Positions 44,214 through 55,355 of a stretch of DNA of 64,000 nt are shown here, piece after piece. Location of the stretch: positions 827,501 through 891,500 of the forward strand of contig JAUIRK010001006.1 in the NCBI GenBank assembly GCA_030549495.1. Direction: 5' to 3'. The position numbers and the translations under genes are program-made. The notes beneath the pieces are model-generated. The model had not been told where the DNA came from, ran no database searches, and worked only from the letters and a program-made list of their open reading frames with translations. Source of the DNA: Nectonema munidae. Taxonomy: Eukaryota > Nematomorpha > Nectonematoida > Nectonematidae. Every line of letters starts with the position of its first letter. Position 1 is the stretch's first letter.

Positions 44214-44950
44214 CTAAATATGTACATGGATATGATCAGCAAAATGTAAGCAGAACCTATCCTTACTGAGCATATCTGATGAAAGCGAAGTATTCGATTG
44301 GATTTTGTCTGCTAAGCCAAACAATTTATCCTCTTTCTAAATGTCAAAAAGTTGAAATAAATTAATTGTTTTAAATACATGATACCAAATAGCGATAAAG
44401 TTTTGAGATTTTAAAAATTGTGAAAAGATATTTTATCCCCTAACATATGCATGCGAGAAGAGTCCGAATTTGGGTATCAATTAAAAAGCTTAGAAATTAT
44501 TAGCGGGGAAACTTTTTACATAGAATTTTACGGTAAAAATTCCCCTTAAAGATAGAAAGATATAGGTATCGCTTTTAAATGTATTATTTAAAAAATCCAT
44601 TCAAAATCACTTACCAAACACTCGTGTTTAATCCGCCTAATTTTACCAAAAATAATTGCCTAAAAATGGGGGCGTGGGTTATCGATGTAAACATAGTATA
44701 TATAACAAGTCAAAAATTTACATACTTTTCAATTATTTAAAAAAAACATTCTAAAATAAATTTGAAAAAAAAAATTTCATATATTTCTCGAAACATTCAT
44801 TTAAATGGAGAGTCTTTAATCAGTCCTGTCTTATTCGACATTTATTGAGCCTTAACATTTCAAAAAACATTTTACAAGAGCTATTCTGAAATCTTTTTGT
44901 CGTATGTTTGTAGAATGTATAAGAGAAAAAAACTCCAAGCATAAACAACA
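44214..44950 (-). other. gw: GW182 intron sequence, no gene seen
   Basis: AT-rich, with no supported feature. The missing exon implied by codon phase would lie somewhere from here to 53573. Confidence 0.5.
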
Positions 44951-45760
44951 GATATATTAATTGGATGAGAGTCAGCAAGAGCTCCTATCCATAATATCTA
45001 CACCACCCATTCCAAGATATGTCCGTTTACAATATGGGGAAAAGACAAAAAACGATTTTTTTTTCTTTTACTCTTGTAGTTTCACCACGAGCAGAACTCC
45101 TTCAACATTGCTACAAAGAGTAACTACCTAAACTTTCATGCCATTTAATAACTTCAAAAACTCCATCTGATCTAAAGTCAAAAGAACCTCTTTCCAGTTT
45201 TTTCCATTTATTTGGTGTCAATTAATGGACATTTACACAACCATATTTCATCAATCATATGAACTAAAACAGTTATCCATTAAAATATAATGATTAGAAT
45301 GAATTTTACATACTTTTAGTAAAGGGTGTACAACTCTACTATCCAGCGGTCCATTTCCATTATCAAATTTTCCTTCATATATTTCAACACTAACCTGTTA
45401 AACCTGCTGAGCTGCAAAGTGTCCATATTTTATAGCCAAACTTTGATCAAAAAAATTTGATGACCTATTTGCAAGAGTGTTTTCCCAAATACGGCACCAT
45501 GATTCGTCAATTGACAAATTTTCAAGGACAATTTTTCTATATCATATATAGAAAAGGATGCACATTTAGTAAAAATGTCTTTCAAACTATCTTTTTCAGA
45601 TGAAGTCAAACAAACTTTGCTTTCAAACGTCTTTTTTGCCAGTTCACTGTAACTTTTTTTAGTTTCGCTCTTCATCATCATCACGAGCAAAATCTTTATT
45701 TACAAAAACATCCAATTCACAGGTTACTTATACAATAATATTTTCATCATAATTTCCATC
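44950..45760 (-). pseudogene. piggyBac transposase remnant
   Basis: On the - strand, in broken frames: YEGKFDNGNGPLDSRVVHPL near 45370, HYILMDNCFSSYD near 45270 (the D-N-x-F-S-S catalytic region), the block with FDFRSDGVFEVIKWHESLGS near 45150, and FPHIVNGHILEWVV near 45020, equivalent to the P-x-I-V-x-x-Y-N-x-x-M-G-G-V-D end of piggyBac (the MGGVD residues are altered). The upstream 45430-45690 frame is open but not recognised. Inactive. Confidence 0.55.
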
Positions 45761-47560
45761 ATCATCTACTCTATCACTATCTTCACCTCATTCAGGTGGG
45801 CCCTTTATAACAATATCAGTAGCTTTAGTTGATTCACTTTCAATCTGTTATTGCTTCTATCAAATATCGAAAATGTTTACTTTTGCCATAAAATAAGACC
45901 GGTTCTATTTTAAAAACGTGGAAAATATCAATTGAAAAAAAAACAAATTAAAAATAATTCAAAAATAGAAAATAATTTTTTTTATTTCGCAACGTAAGAA
46001 ATGTTCCAGCATTTCTATGATTAGTCTAAATTTTAAAGAAATTAGAAAAATCGTAGAATTTATAATAGTACTCTCACTTTTTCAATAATTAATATATTTG
46101 TTTTATGTAGTAAAAATCTATTTATTAATATGATAAAAATAAAATTCGTAATAATGTTACGTTTCTTTAACTTTTTACATTTGGTTACATTCCTAGACAT
46201 TATTGCGCTAATATGGGTTAAGCCAAGAAAAAAGCGTAAGAACGAAAAAAGGCAAAACGCATATAATAATACACCACGAGCATATAGGCTAATGCCTTGG
46301 AAACTATTTCTTCATTTTCTTATATAAATATTATATTAAAGCGGTATTGCTTGTACGGATTATGCACGCATACTAGGTATGTTCCTCAAAATAATAGCTT
46401 ATAACTGGAATTATCCACGTTAGCAGATTAAACACGAGTGTTTATTGACTTGGGATATTATCATCGATTATATGAATTTTCTGCAAATATAAATTCTGAT
46501 ACTTCCAAAGGACACGCAACATAAAAGACACAATTATGGAAAGTGATTTTATTCATCATGAAAATATATTTAAAAAACAACTACAACAACAAGCAATAAA
46601 TAGATACAAAACGAAATTACTTTAAACCCTTGAGACGCGAGAAATGATGTTGGGTCAATAGGAGATACGGCTATCGTCTAAAAGATTAAAAGATTCTAAA
46701 TATGATCAAGTACAGTAAAATAATGTACGTCTTGAGCTGTAAAATGTTCTGACCCGCTTTTCCAATTTAAATTATTATCAACCATTTTTTCAACTGGATA
46801 ACTTGAGCAAGTATTTTTCCATTGTTGTGTACCCATTGATAGCTGCTGATAATTCGCGTTGAAATTGAGATAATTTTTCTCGCATAATGTAGTTGTGATG
46901 TTTGACTATGTTATAGAAAATTATTTTAACACTATTAAACATGAAAAAGCACAAAATAAAACATACACATCTTAAAGGTAGATAACAAACGGTAGCCACG
47001 ATTAACATTCACATTTTTTATTAAAACAGTTAAAAACATGGGAATAAAAAATTTATATGACTCGATCAAAAAGCATTTGCTGTCAAATGAAAGTTTAGCT
47101 ACTAAAAAAATTGACATTTTATTTTAGTGTTTCTCACCCCTTAAATCTTTTATGCGAATCAAAAAATTTATTCGACAAAATGTTGAGATGTTTAAACAAG
47201 CTCCCGCTAATTTTTTTGTCGCGGGCGGAAAACTTGAGATGTGTGCGCTATTTTCAAAAAATTTGGACTCGTGATTTTATAAAAAGTTGACTCCAATTTC
47301 TGTTTAGCCCATCAATCAATTAAAATGTGAATGATCACAAACGCATATTTTGTACTTTATGTGAAAAATGTGTTGTGTATGCAGTTATAATTGTTCAAAA
47401 ATAATAGGAATTACTGACACAATAAATCTATAATCAAGACAATTAACTTTATTAATTTTTTGCAATTTAAATTGAAATTTTAATAAAACTAAAATAAACA
47501 CATGAAATTTATTATTAAAGCGCATCTATTAGTGTTTTTCCTTTTATTTAAAAAACTTTA
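45761..47560 (-). other. gw: GW182 intron sequence, no gene seen
   Basis: AT-rich sequence without supported features. Confidence 0.45.
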
Positions 47561-47578
47561 AATATGACGAATATGTAT

Positions 47579-47872
47579 ATTGAAATGTCACACGTGCAAT
47601 ATATTTCATTCATATTCAAATACATTCAATGTTCATTCACGCCCACATACATGCAATATATTTCATTCATATTATTCAAATACATGCAATGTGTTGCATT
47701 CATATACGTCCATTCGACATTCAAATAAGCCTGCTAATTCGACGATTTCAAACTCATCTTTTCTGGGTATAAATAATCGTGCATCTTCGATAGGAGACAC
47801 ATTCTCTTGTCTTGATTTTATTATCGTCAATTTGTGTTCAATAAATCTTGTCTTTACTACCTTGTATGCATA
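47579..47872 (+). repeat. Possible old solo LTR
   Basis: A promoter-like order is visible: degenerate CATTCATATTCAAATACATG repeats, then GGGTATAAATA, and about 85 bases later TTCAATAAATCTTG, starting TG and ending CA. No internal retroelement part adjoins it. Fossil if real; family and age cannot be told. Confidence 0.25.
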
Positions 47873-47899
47873 AATGTTCTTCTCCCAATCTACTTCTAA

Positions 47900-48590
47900 G
47901 CTTGGTTTTAATGGAATTAATCAAATTGAATCCACGTTAACAGTCAACACTTGAAGCCAGGAAGGTCCTATCAATGTCCATTAGCTTTGACAACTTCTGA
48001 AAATTGTTCATATTGAAATACAAAATCTACCAAGGATCATTTTCAGAAGTTGGAGCAAAGTATTCAAATCTGCATCGGTTAATTGTAGAACGGGAAAATA
48101 TTGAAAAAATGGTTCTCATCAATGTTTCAACATCTTTTAGCAACTTCATTTCCTTCCAAGAATCTGTAATACCAAAATCTCCACGATGCAATACGCAGTG
48201 TTGCTGTACCAAATGAGGTATACTTTCTTTAAGTTTTTAAGCTACGCTTAAACTTCTTCCAAGCATAACTCACCATTTTCTTTCACTCATTTGAGATTCT
48301 TTCTCTTATTTTCTTCAGAAGACTCATTATTTTCATTATTCCATGAAAACATCTAAGTTTGCTATACTTTTCAAAAAATCAACAATCGTTAACAGGCTTT
48401 AAACCTTCGATTTTTTAATGCTAATCTATAACTGTCATTGTTTTCCCAAGTTTTTGGTTCAAATTTTAAGAAATCAGCGAGAACATTAAAAAATGTAAAA
48501 GATTTTCTTGATGCAAAATTTTCAAGAGAATAATTAACTATATTTTCTAGCGAAAAAAACACATCGCTTGTGCTCCCTTGCACCATTTTT
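47900..48590 (-). pseudogene. hAT-like remnant (ZNF862/C17orf113-like)
   Basis: The - strand pieces MVQQHCVLHRGDFGITDSWK with EMKLLKDVETLMRTIFSIF and SRSTINRCRFE match the catalytic region of ZNF862-type hAT proteins (QHC-AHREDL; FSRS-VKR--FEELA). The open piece 48586-48389 (MVQGSTSDVFFSLENIVNYS) belongs to the same repeat. Broken and incomplete. Confidence 0.45.
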
Positions 48591-48663
48591 TTTCCATAGC
48601 TTCTACCATTGCTATTTTTTATTGAAACAAATTAATGGATCAAATAAAGCCAACATTTGACAT

Positions 48664-49190
48664 TCCCCTACAGCATACTCTATAGGTGGCATGGTTGAGA
48701 TGATGGACTCAGCATGGAAGCCACTGGATTCAATTCATCATTGATACAAATTTGTTTATTGTTTGACATAACCGGTACATCAGTGTCTTGTCAATGAAAA
48801 CACACCCACGGCACCTTTACCTTACCTTTTACTCAAAATTGAAAAATTTGCTACATAATTAACATTAGAGAGAAAGGAGACAACTGTCTGTTCTCAGAAT
48901 AATTTCAAAATAATAAGAGGTATAACGCTTGTATTTTTTACATTTCCAAAGGAATCATAGTATACAAAAATGGTAGTTTAATCACTTTTCATAAAATTAT
49001 TTAAGTCTAAGATCAAAATCATAAAAAAAACTATTTAAACTAAGTTTTTTGACTATTTCTGTCTACAAATGATAATTGTATCTGACAGCTGTCATAAATG
49101 GATCAAGTACATTTTTAACAACTGAAACCTTTTGTTTCGATATTACTTTTTTTATTATAATAATCAACAAACTTTCTTAAAAAAATGATT
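48664..49190 (+). repeat. Left arm of a long inverted repeat, with SINE head
   Basis: Inverted relative to 51110-52001. It starts CCCTACAGCATACTCTATAG, has a tRNA-like head (48685-48741; GGTGGCATGGTTGAGATG and CTGGATTCAATTC as A and B boxes), then a shared tail with TACATCAGTGTCTTGTCAATG, CTGTCTGTTCTCAGAATAAT and GACAGCTGTCATAAATGGAT. Confidence 0.7.
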
Positions 49191-49251
49191 TAATGAATTA
49201 TGTAGTGTTACTTACAAAATTTAAGAAGCGAACATTATAAAAAATATCGCA

Positions 49252-50505
49252 AGGTGTCTAGTAGACTCTTTTCCTTCAGACTACATTCACTCAATAAACT
49301 CTGCGACGATCAGTTATTTGTTTTCAGTTGTTTCCTCTACCAATCAAATATCCTTTCTTCCAGAGCCGTAGCGAGAGGCGAGAGTGCCCCCCCCCCGACT
49401 TCCTATTATTTTCTTCCTTTTTACATTGCCTGGATCACCGGCTTCATCTTGTTGTGATTTGTCAAAAACTACGAAAATCTTTTAAATCTTTTTGAAGAAT
49501 GTTCTTTATCCGATAATAATCACGAACTCAGTATCGAAGATCACAGTCTCTCGATGCAAATACAGAAAAAACAGTTCATAACATAACATATTTTATTAAG
49601 CAAAAAGAAGGTTGTTCAAACCTATGAAAATTGCATCTAAAAATAATAACTTCAAATAATGAGATATTTCAGTTTTCATAAGACGAAATATCACAAGTGT
49701 AAACACTCGAGATGACTCCAATGGAAGTCTAATCTATTTTAAATATATTTAATGTTGGTGCATCCACAATATGAAAACAGTTCATATTTGTTTTGAATCT
49801 CCTGTTCAAAGTCCTTAAAATTTTAATTCCTATTAACACTTATGCACAGTTACTTTAAAACACTCAAATACTCATGATATACTTTTTTTAAAATTTAACT
49901 TCTATGATGCACGAGAGAAAAAAAACCTGATTCTACTATCATATTTAGATTCATATATAAAAAATATTGATACTGATGAATTGGTCAAGAAATTTTCTAA
50001 CAAAACAGGAATTCAAATTTTTTGAGAGAGCATGTAGTTTTTCCAAAATGAGATAAGTTTTTTTCTATAATTGTTTTATTTATTCATTACCTATTTTTAA
50101 AAAAATTAAATTCCCCAATTTTAAATCAAAATATTCAGGTCCCCTCAATCTCCTTGTACCCCCCCCCCCCCCAACTTCCAATTTCTGGCTACAGCCCTGC
50201 TTTCATCAATTCCTGTAATGTGCCTGATAGACTACTTTATTTTCAGATGAAAAGTCTATTCACCCCCCAATAATTTTGGATTTTTTTAAACTAGTGTATA
50301 TGCGATATGGAAATTTAATTAAAATATTTTTGCTGGAAGTATAGTATTTAAATTTCACCAATTTTGTAAAAAAAATATAAAGTAGTCTTATAAATTTATG
50401 TATGCGCTTAATACACTATTTTAAAGGATTGTTTGAATATTTGGTCTCCCGTGGTATTTCCAGACGAATAATTTTGAAAATTACAACAAAAAAAAATTTC
50501 TCATC
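49252..50505 (+). repeat. Dispersed repeat R1, interrupted by a MITE
   Basis: Starts GGTGTCTAGTAGACTCTTTT and continues after the MITE with ATCAATTCCTGTAATGTGCC, CTGGAAGTATAGTATTTAAA and GGTCTCCCGTGGTATTTCCA. The same order recurs at 52316-53364, and the last part at 57327-57450. Confidence 0.75.
49361..50199. mobile_element. hAT-type MITE, 839 bp
   Basis: Ends CAGAGCCGTAGCGAGAGG and, inverted, CAGGGCTGTAGCCAGAAATT. Flanks CTTTCTTC and CTTTCATC form an 8-bp target duplication with one mismatch. The related sequence at 52400-52415 reads straight through this point, giving the empty site. Poly-C tracts lie near both ends (49387-49397, 50160-50172). Confidence 0.85.
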
Positions 50506-50656
50506 TTCTGTCACAGTGATTCTATTTCTCTTTCTCTCTCCTGTTTTTCTCTTCCGCTTTCTCTACTAAAACTCAATCATTCACTCAAGCTCTCTTCTTT
50601 CATTCAAGCCCTCTTCTCTTGTTAAGCTCTCCTATTTCGTTCAGCTCTCTTCTCTC

Positions 50657-50854
50657 CAGTGATGTAGCTAGGCTGGGGCATGAGTGGCCGTGCCCACACT
50701 CCTATGTACCGCATGGTGCCCCCATGCATCTTATGCGATATCAGTTTTTGAAAATTTCTCCAATGAAAGGATCAAGAAAGTATAAATAATGTTGCGAAAG
50801 TTTTTTGTTTTTAAATTGTGCCCCTTCTATCAACTTTTTTTGGCTACACCACTG
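50657..50854. mobile_element. hAT-type MITE, 198 bp
   Basis: Ends CAGTGATGTAGCTAG and, inverted, CAGTGGTGTAGCCAAA; flanks CTTCTCTC and CTTCTGTC, an 8-bp duplication with one mismatch. Related in its tips to the 839-bp MITE. Confidence 0.8.
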
Positions 50855-51109
50855 CTTCTGTCTAATTTGCATTTAGAGTTAAATTAAAATAGTGTTCAAT
50901 CGTTACAATTTTATATCAATGAATATTGTTAGACTTGCGCTAAGAATTTTTTTTCAACAAAAGTCACTTAATCTTTATCACTACGTTTGTTACATTTTGT
51001 AACATTTGAAAACTTTAATTTTTTTCAAGTCAAGAAATTTTTTTAAATAGTTATTTGGGAATGAATATTTTGATTATCTATTCAGTTTAAACGCAAGAAT
51101 ACTCTATTT

Positions 51110-52001
51110 GATTTGAGCATTTTTTTTAAGAAAATTTGTTGATTATTACAATAAAAATATAATATCGAAACAAAATGTTTCAGTTGTTAAAAATGTACTT
51201 GATCTATTTATGACAGCTGTCAGAATTTTATTTGTAGACAGAAATATTTAAAAAAAAAACGCAATGATTTTCTTTTCTCGTATACTTTGATTTATGTTAA
51301 TTTGGTCCTCGGACATTTCGCCCCATTATTTTCATAAGACATCGTCCCATGGACAATTCGCCCCATTATTTTCATAAGACATTTTGTTTCATGGACAATT
51401 CGACCCGTTATTTTCATAAGACATTTTGTCTCATGGACAATTCTAAAAAATTAAGAGATAAATTGATTAATTTGAAATAATTTAAGAGATAAAATAAACA
51501 AGAATATAAATTTTTTTAATAATTTTACAGATATAATAAGCAAAGATGGATGAAACTAATAGCCTATGAGACAATTTGTCAGGGGGCAAATTGTCTATGT
51601 GGCAAAATGTCTGTCGACCGGTATTTAAATAATTTTTTAATTATAAGGGCTGCTACTTAAACGTTGGCTTTTGCTGCTTATAAAAACTTGAAAATATCAA
51701 ATAAACTCTAATTCTTTATGCCTCCTATTATTTTGAAATTATTCTGAGAACAGACGGTTCCATTTTAAAATAGTGAAAATTGTTTTATTAGTTTATTTTG
51801 TTTCTATGTAGCAAATTTTTCAATTTTGAGTAAAAGGTAAGGTGCAGCGGGTGTATTTTCATTGACCAGGCACTGATGTACCGCTTATGTCAAACTATGA
51901 ACAAATTCGCATTGATGAGGAATCGAATCCAGAGGCTTCCGTGCTGAGTCCATCATCTTAACCAACCTGCCATGTCACCCATAAAGTATGCTGTAGGGGA
52001 T
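51110..52001 (-). repeat. Right arm of a long inverted repeat, with SINE head
   Basis: Inverted copy of 48664-49190 and split by the MITE 51301-51622. The tRNA-like head is at 51915-51981 on the - strand (ATGGCAGGTTGGTTAAGATG and CTGGATTCGATTCC as A and B boxes). Confidence 0.7.
51301..51622. mobile_element. MITE with 45-bp internal tandem units
   Basis: Ends GGTCCTCGGACATTTCGCC and, inverted, CCGGTCGACAGACATTTTGC. About three tandem units of the form CCATTATTTTCATAAGACAT plus CATGGACAATTCG follow the left end. It sits inside the right arm of the inverted repeat, which continues on both sides. Confidence 0.7.
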
Positions 52002-52315
52002 ACGTTAAATTAGTTTTCAAAAAACTTAAGTTATGTTCTAAAATTTTTTTAGTTTTTGTTGAAGCTCTATAACTTTTTCTGATAGACTTTTTTTCCTTAA
52101 AAGTTATTATAAAAGGCAAATCATTGCAAAATGTTAAAAGTTATTTTACTTTTTGTAGATTTTTGTAGCTTGTATCAATTTAGCTTTTAAACTATTTTTG
52201 AATGATGCTGAGTAAAATGAAATAATGCGATCTTAATTTTTTGTTTGCACAATTATAACTTCATTGTATACCCTTGCCCCTTAATCAATCACATTTTTTC
52301 ATATAAACATCACAG

Positions 52316-53364
52316 GGTGTCTAGTAGACTCTTTGCCTTTAGACTACATTCACTCATATAAAACTATCCAACGTGGAGTTATTTGTTTTCTCTATGAATC
52401 AGATATCCTTTCATCAATTCCTGTAATGTGCCTGGTAGACTACATCATTTTTCAAATGAAAAGCCTATTCCACCCCCTAACATTTTTGGTTTTTTTTAAA
52501 CTAGTGTATATTTGATGGTTGTAAGTAAAAATGCCCCCGGAAAAAATGGCTCTAGAAAAAATTGCCCCCAATTAAAAAGTAGGAAAAAATGCCCCGTAAT
52601 TTATGATTTTCAGGATTTTTTAATTATATAAATATTTTTATTTGGTACCGTTTTGAAAGGCTAAATTTCTAAAAATTTCTTAATCTATAGGGTTTTTTTC
52701 TTTATAAAGTTCTTGAAAACAATAGCAAAGGTTCAGATTTATGAGAATGTGTTCCTAAAATCAGTTAAAATATAAATTATATTTAGAAAGTGTTCTCATA
52801 CACACAAAGTCCAAAAATATTAGCTATTTTATAATTTTTTTTTGTATTTAAAAAATTGTCGTATGCTGAGTTTTTTAGTTTACTTAAATTAAATTTTAAA
52901 TGTTTTAGATGAAAAGTTAACTTTTTTTTTACAAAAAATCTCTATTTGACATATCTTTTTTAAAAATTTTAATTAATAATTGTCTGAAATTTTTTGTGTT
53001 GGGGCATTTTTTCTTAATTTTAAATTGGGGCATTTTTTACTACTTTTTAATTTGGGGCATTATTCCTACTTTTTAATTGGGGGCATTTTTTCCCACTTTT
53101 TAATTTTTCTGCGCACCATATTCGATATACAAATTTAATTAAAATATTTTCGCTGGAAGTATAGTATTTAAATTCACCAATTTTGTAAAAAAAATATATA
53201 AAGTAGTCTTATAAATTTAGGACTTTAGGTATGCGCTGAATACACTCTATTTTAAAGGATTGCTTGAATATTTGGTCTCCCGTGGTATTTCCAGACCACT
53301 AATTTTGAAAATTGCAACAAAAAAATTTCGCCCCCAATAATTTTGAGGATGTGCGCCCCTGGTT
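52316..53364 (+). repeat. Dispersed repeat R1, second copy, interrupted by an element
   Basis: Same order as 49252-50505. It ends GAGGATGTGCGCCCCTG, a hAT-like tip (CAGGGGCGCACATCC inverted), also present at 57450. Confidence 0.75.
52515..53119. mobile_element. AT-rich foldback MITE, 605 bp
   Basis: Ends ATGGTTGTAAGTAAAAATGC and, inverted, ATGGTGCGCAGAAAAATT. Clusters of GGGGCATTTTTT and its inverse (AAAAAATGCCCC) lie near both ends. It splits R1 at a point where the first copy is continuous (50303-50318), with ATTTG/ATTCG flanks, a likely 5-bp duplication. Confidence 0.7.
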
Positions 53365-53573
53365 TGCATATATAATGACTCCGGAGCTCTGTCAAGCTCC
53401 TAATATTTGATTGTATGTCTGACAAGCCCTATCTTGTATGTTACATATACTCTCTATATATTTCGTTGTTACGTTTTGTTGTATCCGTTGATGTTGCCAG
53501 ACCACTGATATTTAAATTACAACTGATTTATTATTAATGTTGAGGAGTAAACAGGATGAAAGATGAAAAATAC

Positions 53574-53975
53574 TTTGGTATGACTTTGATTTTCGTGGCT
53601 TTTAGTATTAGCATGCCAGATAGACGTTCCATTATCAAAAGGAGGTTGGGAGCCATTAGATCGCTTGGCCAGTTTATTGTCCCTGTTGCTATCGTCATCG
53701 TCAGCGTCTCCCCACCCTTCGACGCTGGTGAAGGGATCGTTTGCTTCTTTGTGGAGATGAGCAGAAACAGAAGGAGATTTGGCTCCAATCACAGAGAGTA
53801 CGGGAACATTGTTCGGCGCAGAAGTTGAGAGGAAGGCATTCGGCAGTCTGGAGCCAGTGCTCGCCCCACTCACATTTCCTTTGTTGCAATTCAGAAAGGA
53901 CGAAGTTGGTGAAGAAAAATGTAATTGATTAGAAGGGTCGGACCAAGATGAATAGACGTGATTATCATTATTTAT
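53574..53975 (-). CDS. gw: GW182/TNRC6 exon with GW motifs
   Basis: Acceptor TTTGTTTAG (53976-53984), donor AAA|GTATTT (53573); 402 bases, phase 0 at both ends. It encodes INNDNHVYSSWSDPSNQLHF, NKGNVSGASTGSRLPN, SVEGWGDADDDDSNRDNKLA and FDNGTSIWHANTKSHEN. The isolated Trp residues next to Gly/Ser/Asn (YSSWSDP, EGWGD, TSIWHAN) are the Argonaute-binding pattern of the GW182 N-terminal region. The phase-0 start joins the exon 61336-61542 directly. The + strand frame 53556-53828 is antisense and not called. Confidence 0.85.
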
Positions 53976-54750
53976 CTAAACAAATTTAAACGGTTACTAG
54001 TTTTAAATAAAATGCATGAGATGGTAGAGAACAATGCTTCACATTTTTGCATCCGCCCATTTATTAGTAAAATCCATTTAGGTTTTTAAGAGTAGCAGTG
54101 TAGCAATGCATTATTTATCAGATGAAACCCTTCAAAAATTTGAACTACGATTACTAACAAAATATTTTGCTTTGAACCCATAAAAAATATGGTCAGAAAT
54201 GCATGTTCCTACATTGGGTAAATTATGAAAAAAAATTCTATATTTTGCACTAATCATCAAAGCGTACAAGATTGGCATAAGATAATCACTCACTGATTTT
54301 GACGCAGAATAGTTCCGTTTACTACTTGGTAAATTCCAAAATATTGCTAGCATTGAGGTAGGCGACTCGCGTCATCTATTGCCTGTCGTGTAGTCGTCTA
54401 CAAACATAAGAAAGTAATCATCTAAAATTTTGTTTTTGTGTGTCTTAAAGATATTCTTGGATGAGAATAATAAATCGCATCATCATTTGCATGTTACACG
54501 CTGATTCACATACACTTGAAATATCCGAAAGAACTCGGTCAAGTTAGACATGTGTAAGCTGAACCATCGTGTACTTTAATGATTGCATTTTAGCTTATAT
54601 TTTAAAACACTTATGCTTGAATCGAGTCAGACAAGAATCAAAATTTTTACATTTTTTACTTAAGCTATAAATATTTTTTTCTTTTTCATAAAAAATTACT
54701 TTTTTTTTTTTAGGATTTTCGATTTTACTATTTTCAAAATAGCTAGTAGT
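53976..54750 (-). other. gw: GW182 intron sequence, no gene seen
   Basis: AT-rich, nothing supported. A short open - strand frame at 54132-54353 lacks GW motifs and splice support. Confidence 0.4.
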
Positions 54751-54759
54751 TCCCAACCA

Positions 54760-54960
54760 CTGCAGAGGAATGATTACTGGTGTGCCGTGAAGAGATTATA
54801 GGCGAAAGTTACAAAGGTAAAGGGGGTGTTTTCATCAAGAAGGCCAGAGGTCCCTTGTATCGAACTATGAGAAAGTTGCCGGGAGCGGGATTCGGACCCA
54901 AAACTTTGAATTTCGAAGTCACACGCTCTACCCAACCTACTCAGGCCCCCAAGAAGTTAT
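54760..54960 (-). repeat. tRNA-derived SINE
   Basis: On the - strand 54951-54877 is tRNA-like: GAGTAGGTTGGGTAGAGCGT (A box), TGACTTCGAAATTCAAAG (anticodon-arm region with TCG) and TGGGTCCGAATCCCGCTCCC (B box and T arm). The acceptor stem does not pair and the arm has mismatches, so it is a SINE head and not a working tRNA gene. A GC-richer tail follows to about 54760. Confidence 0.6.
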
Positions 54961-55355
54961 GAAAGCTTTTATTACAAGTTGTTATAGGTGGAACACAGCC
55001 TTCATATCGTAATAACCGGAGTTGATTGTATTGATAAATACTAACTCACACATTATTACTTACTTACGTGATATTAATGCTTAAATATCAAAAAATAAAT
55101 TGAAAGATATATCGTTTATTTAAATTTTTTGATAATAAAAAACATTGGTGAGCGTTGTTATGCTTGGTAATATAAATTTTATTTTATTTATATATCCCGA
55201 TTACAATATTAACAGGTTCTTTGTAAATATTTTTTATTTAATATTTAAGTGTTCTAAATTAAGATTTTAATAGGAAAAATAAAAAATATGTTTAAATTTA
55301 ATAAAAATCATGTTTGTTTTATTTTTTTAAGTTTAGATTTAATTCATTCTTAATT

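Noticed and set aside
47580-47873. 97-codon + strand frame with repeated HTCNIFHSY peptide
   Set aside because: The peptide follows a degenerate DNA repeat upstream of promoter-like motifs; no protein family is recognised.
53556-53828. 90-codon + strand frame
   Set aside because: Antisense of the GW182 exon 53574-53975, where the - strand has splice sites in phase and GW motifs.
54877-54951. tRNA-Arg gene on the - strand
   Set aside because: A and B boxes and a TCG anticodon are visible, but the acceptor stem does not pair and the anticodon stem has mismatches; a SINE head fits better.
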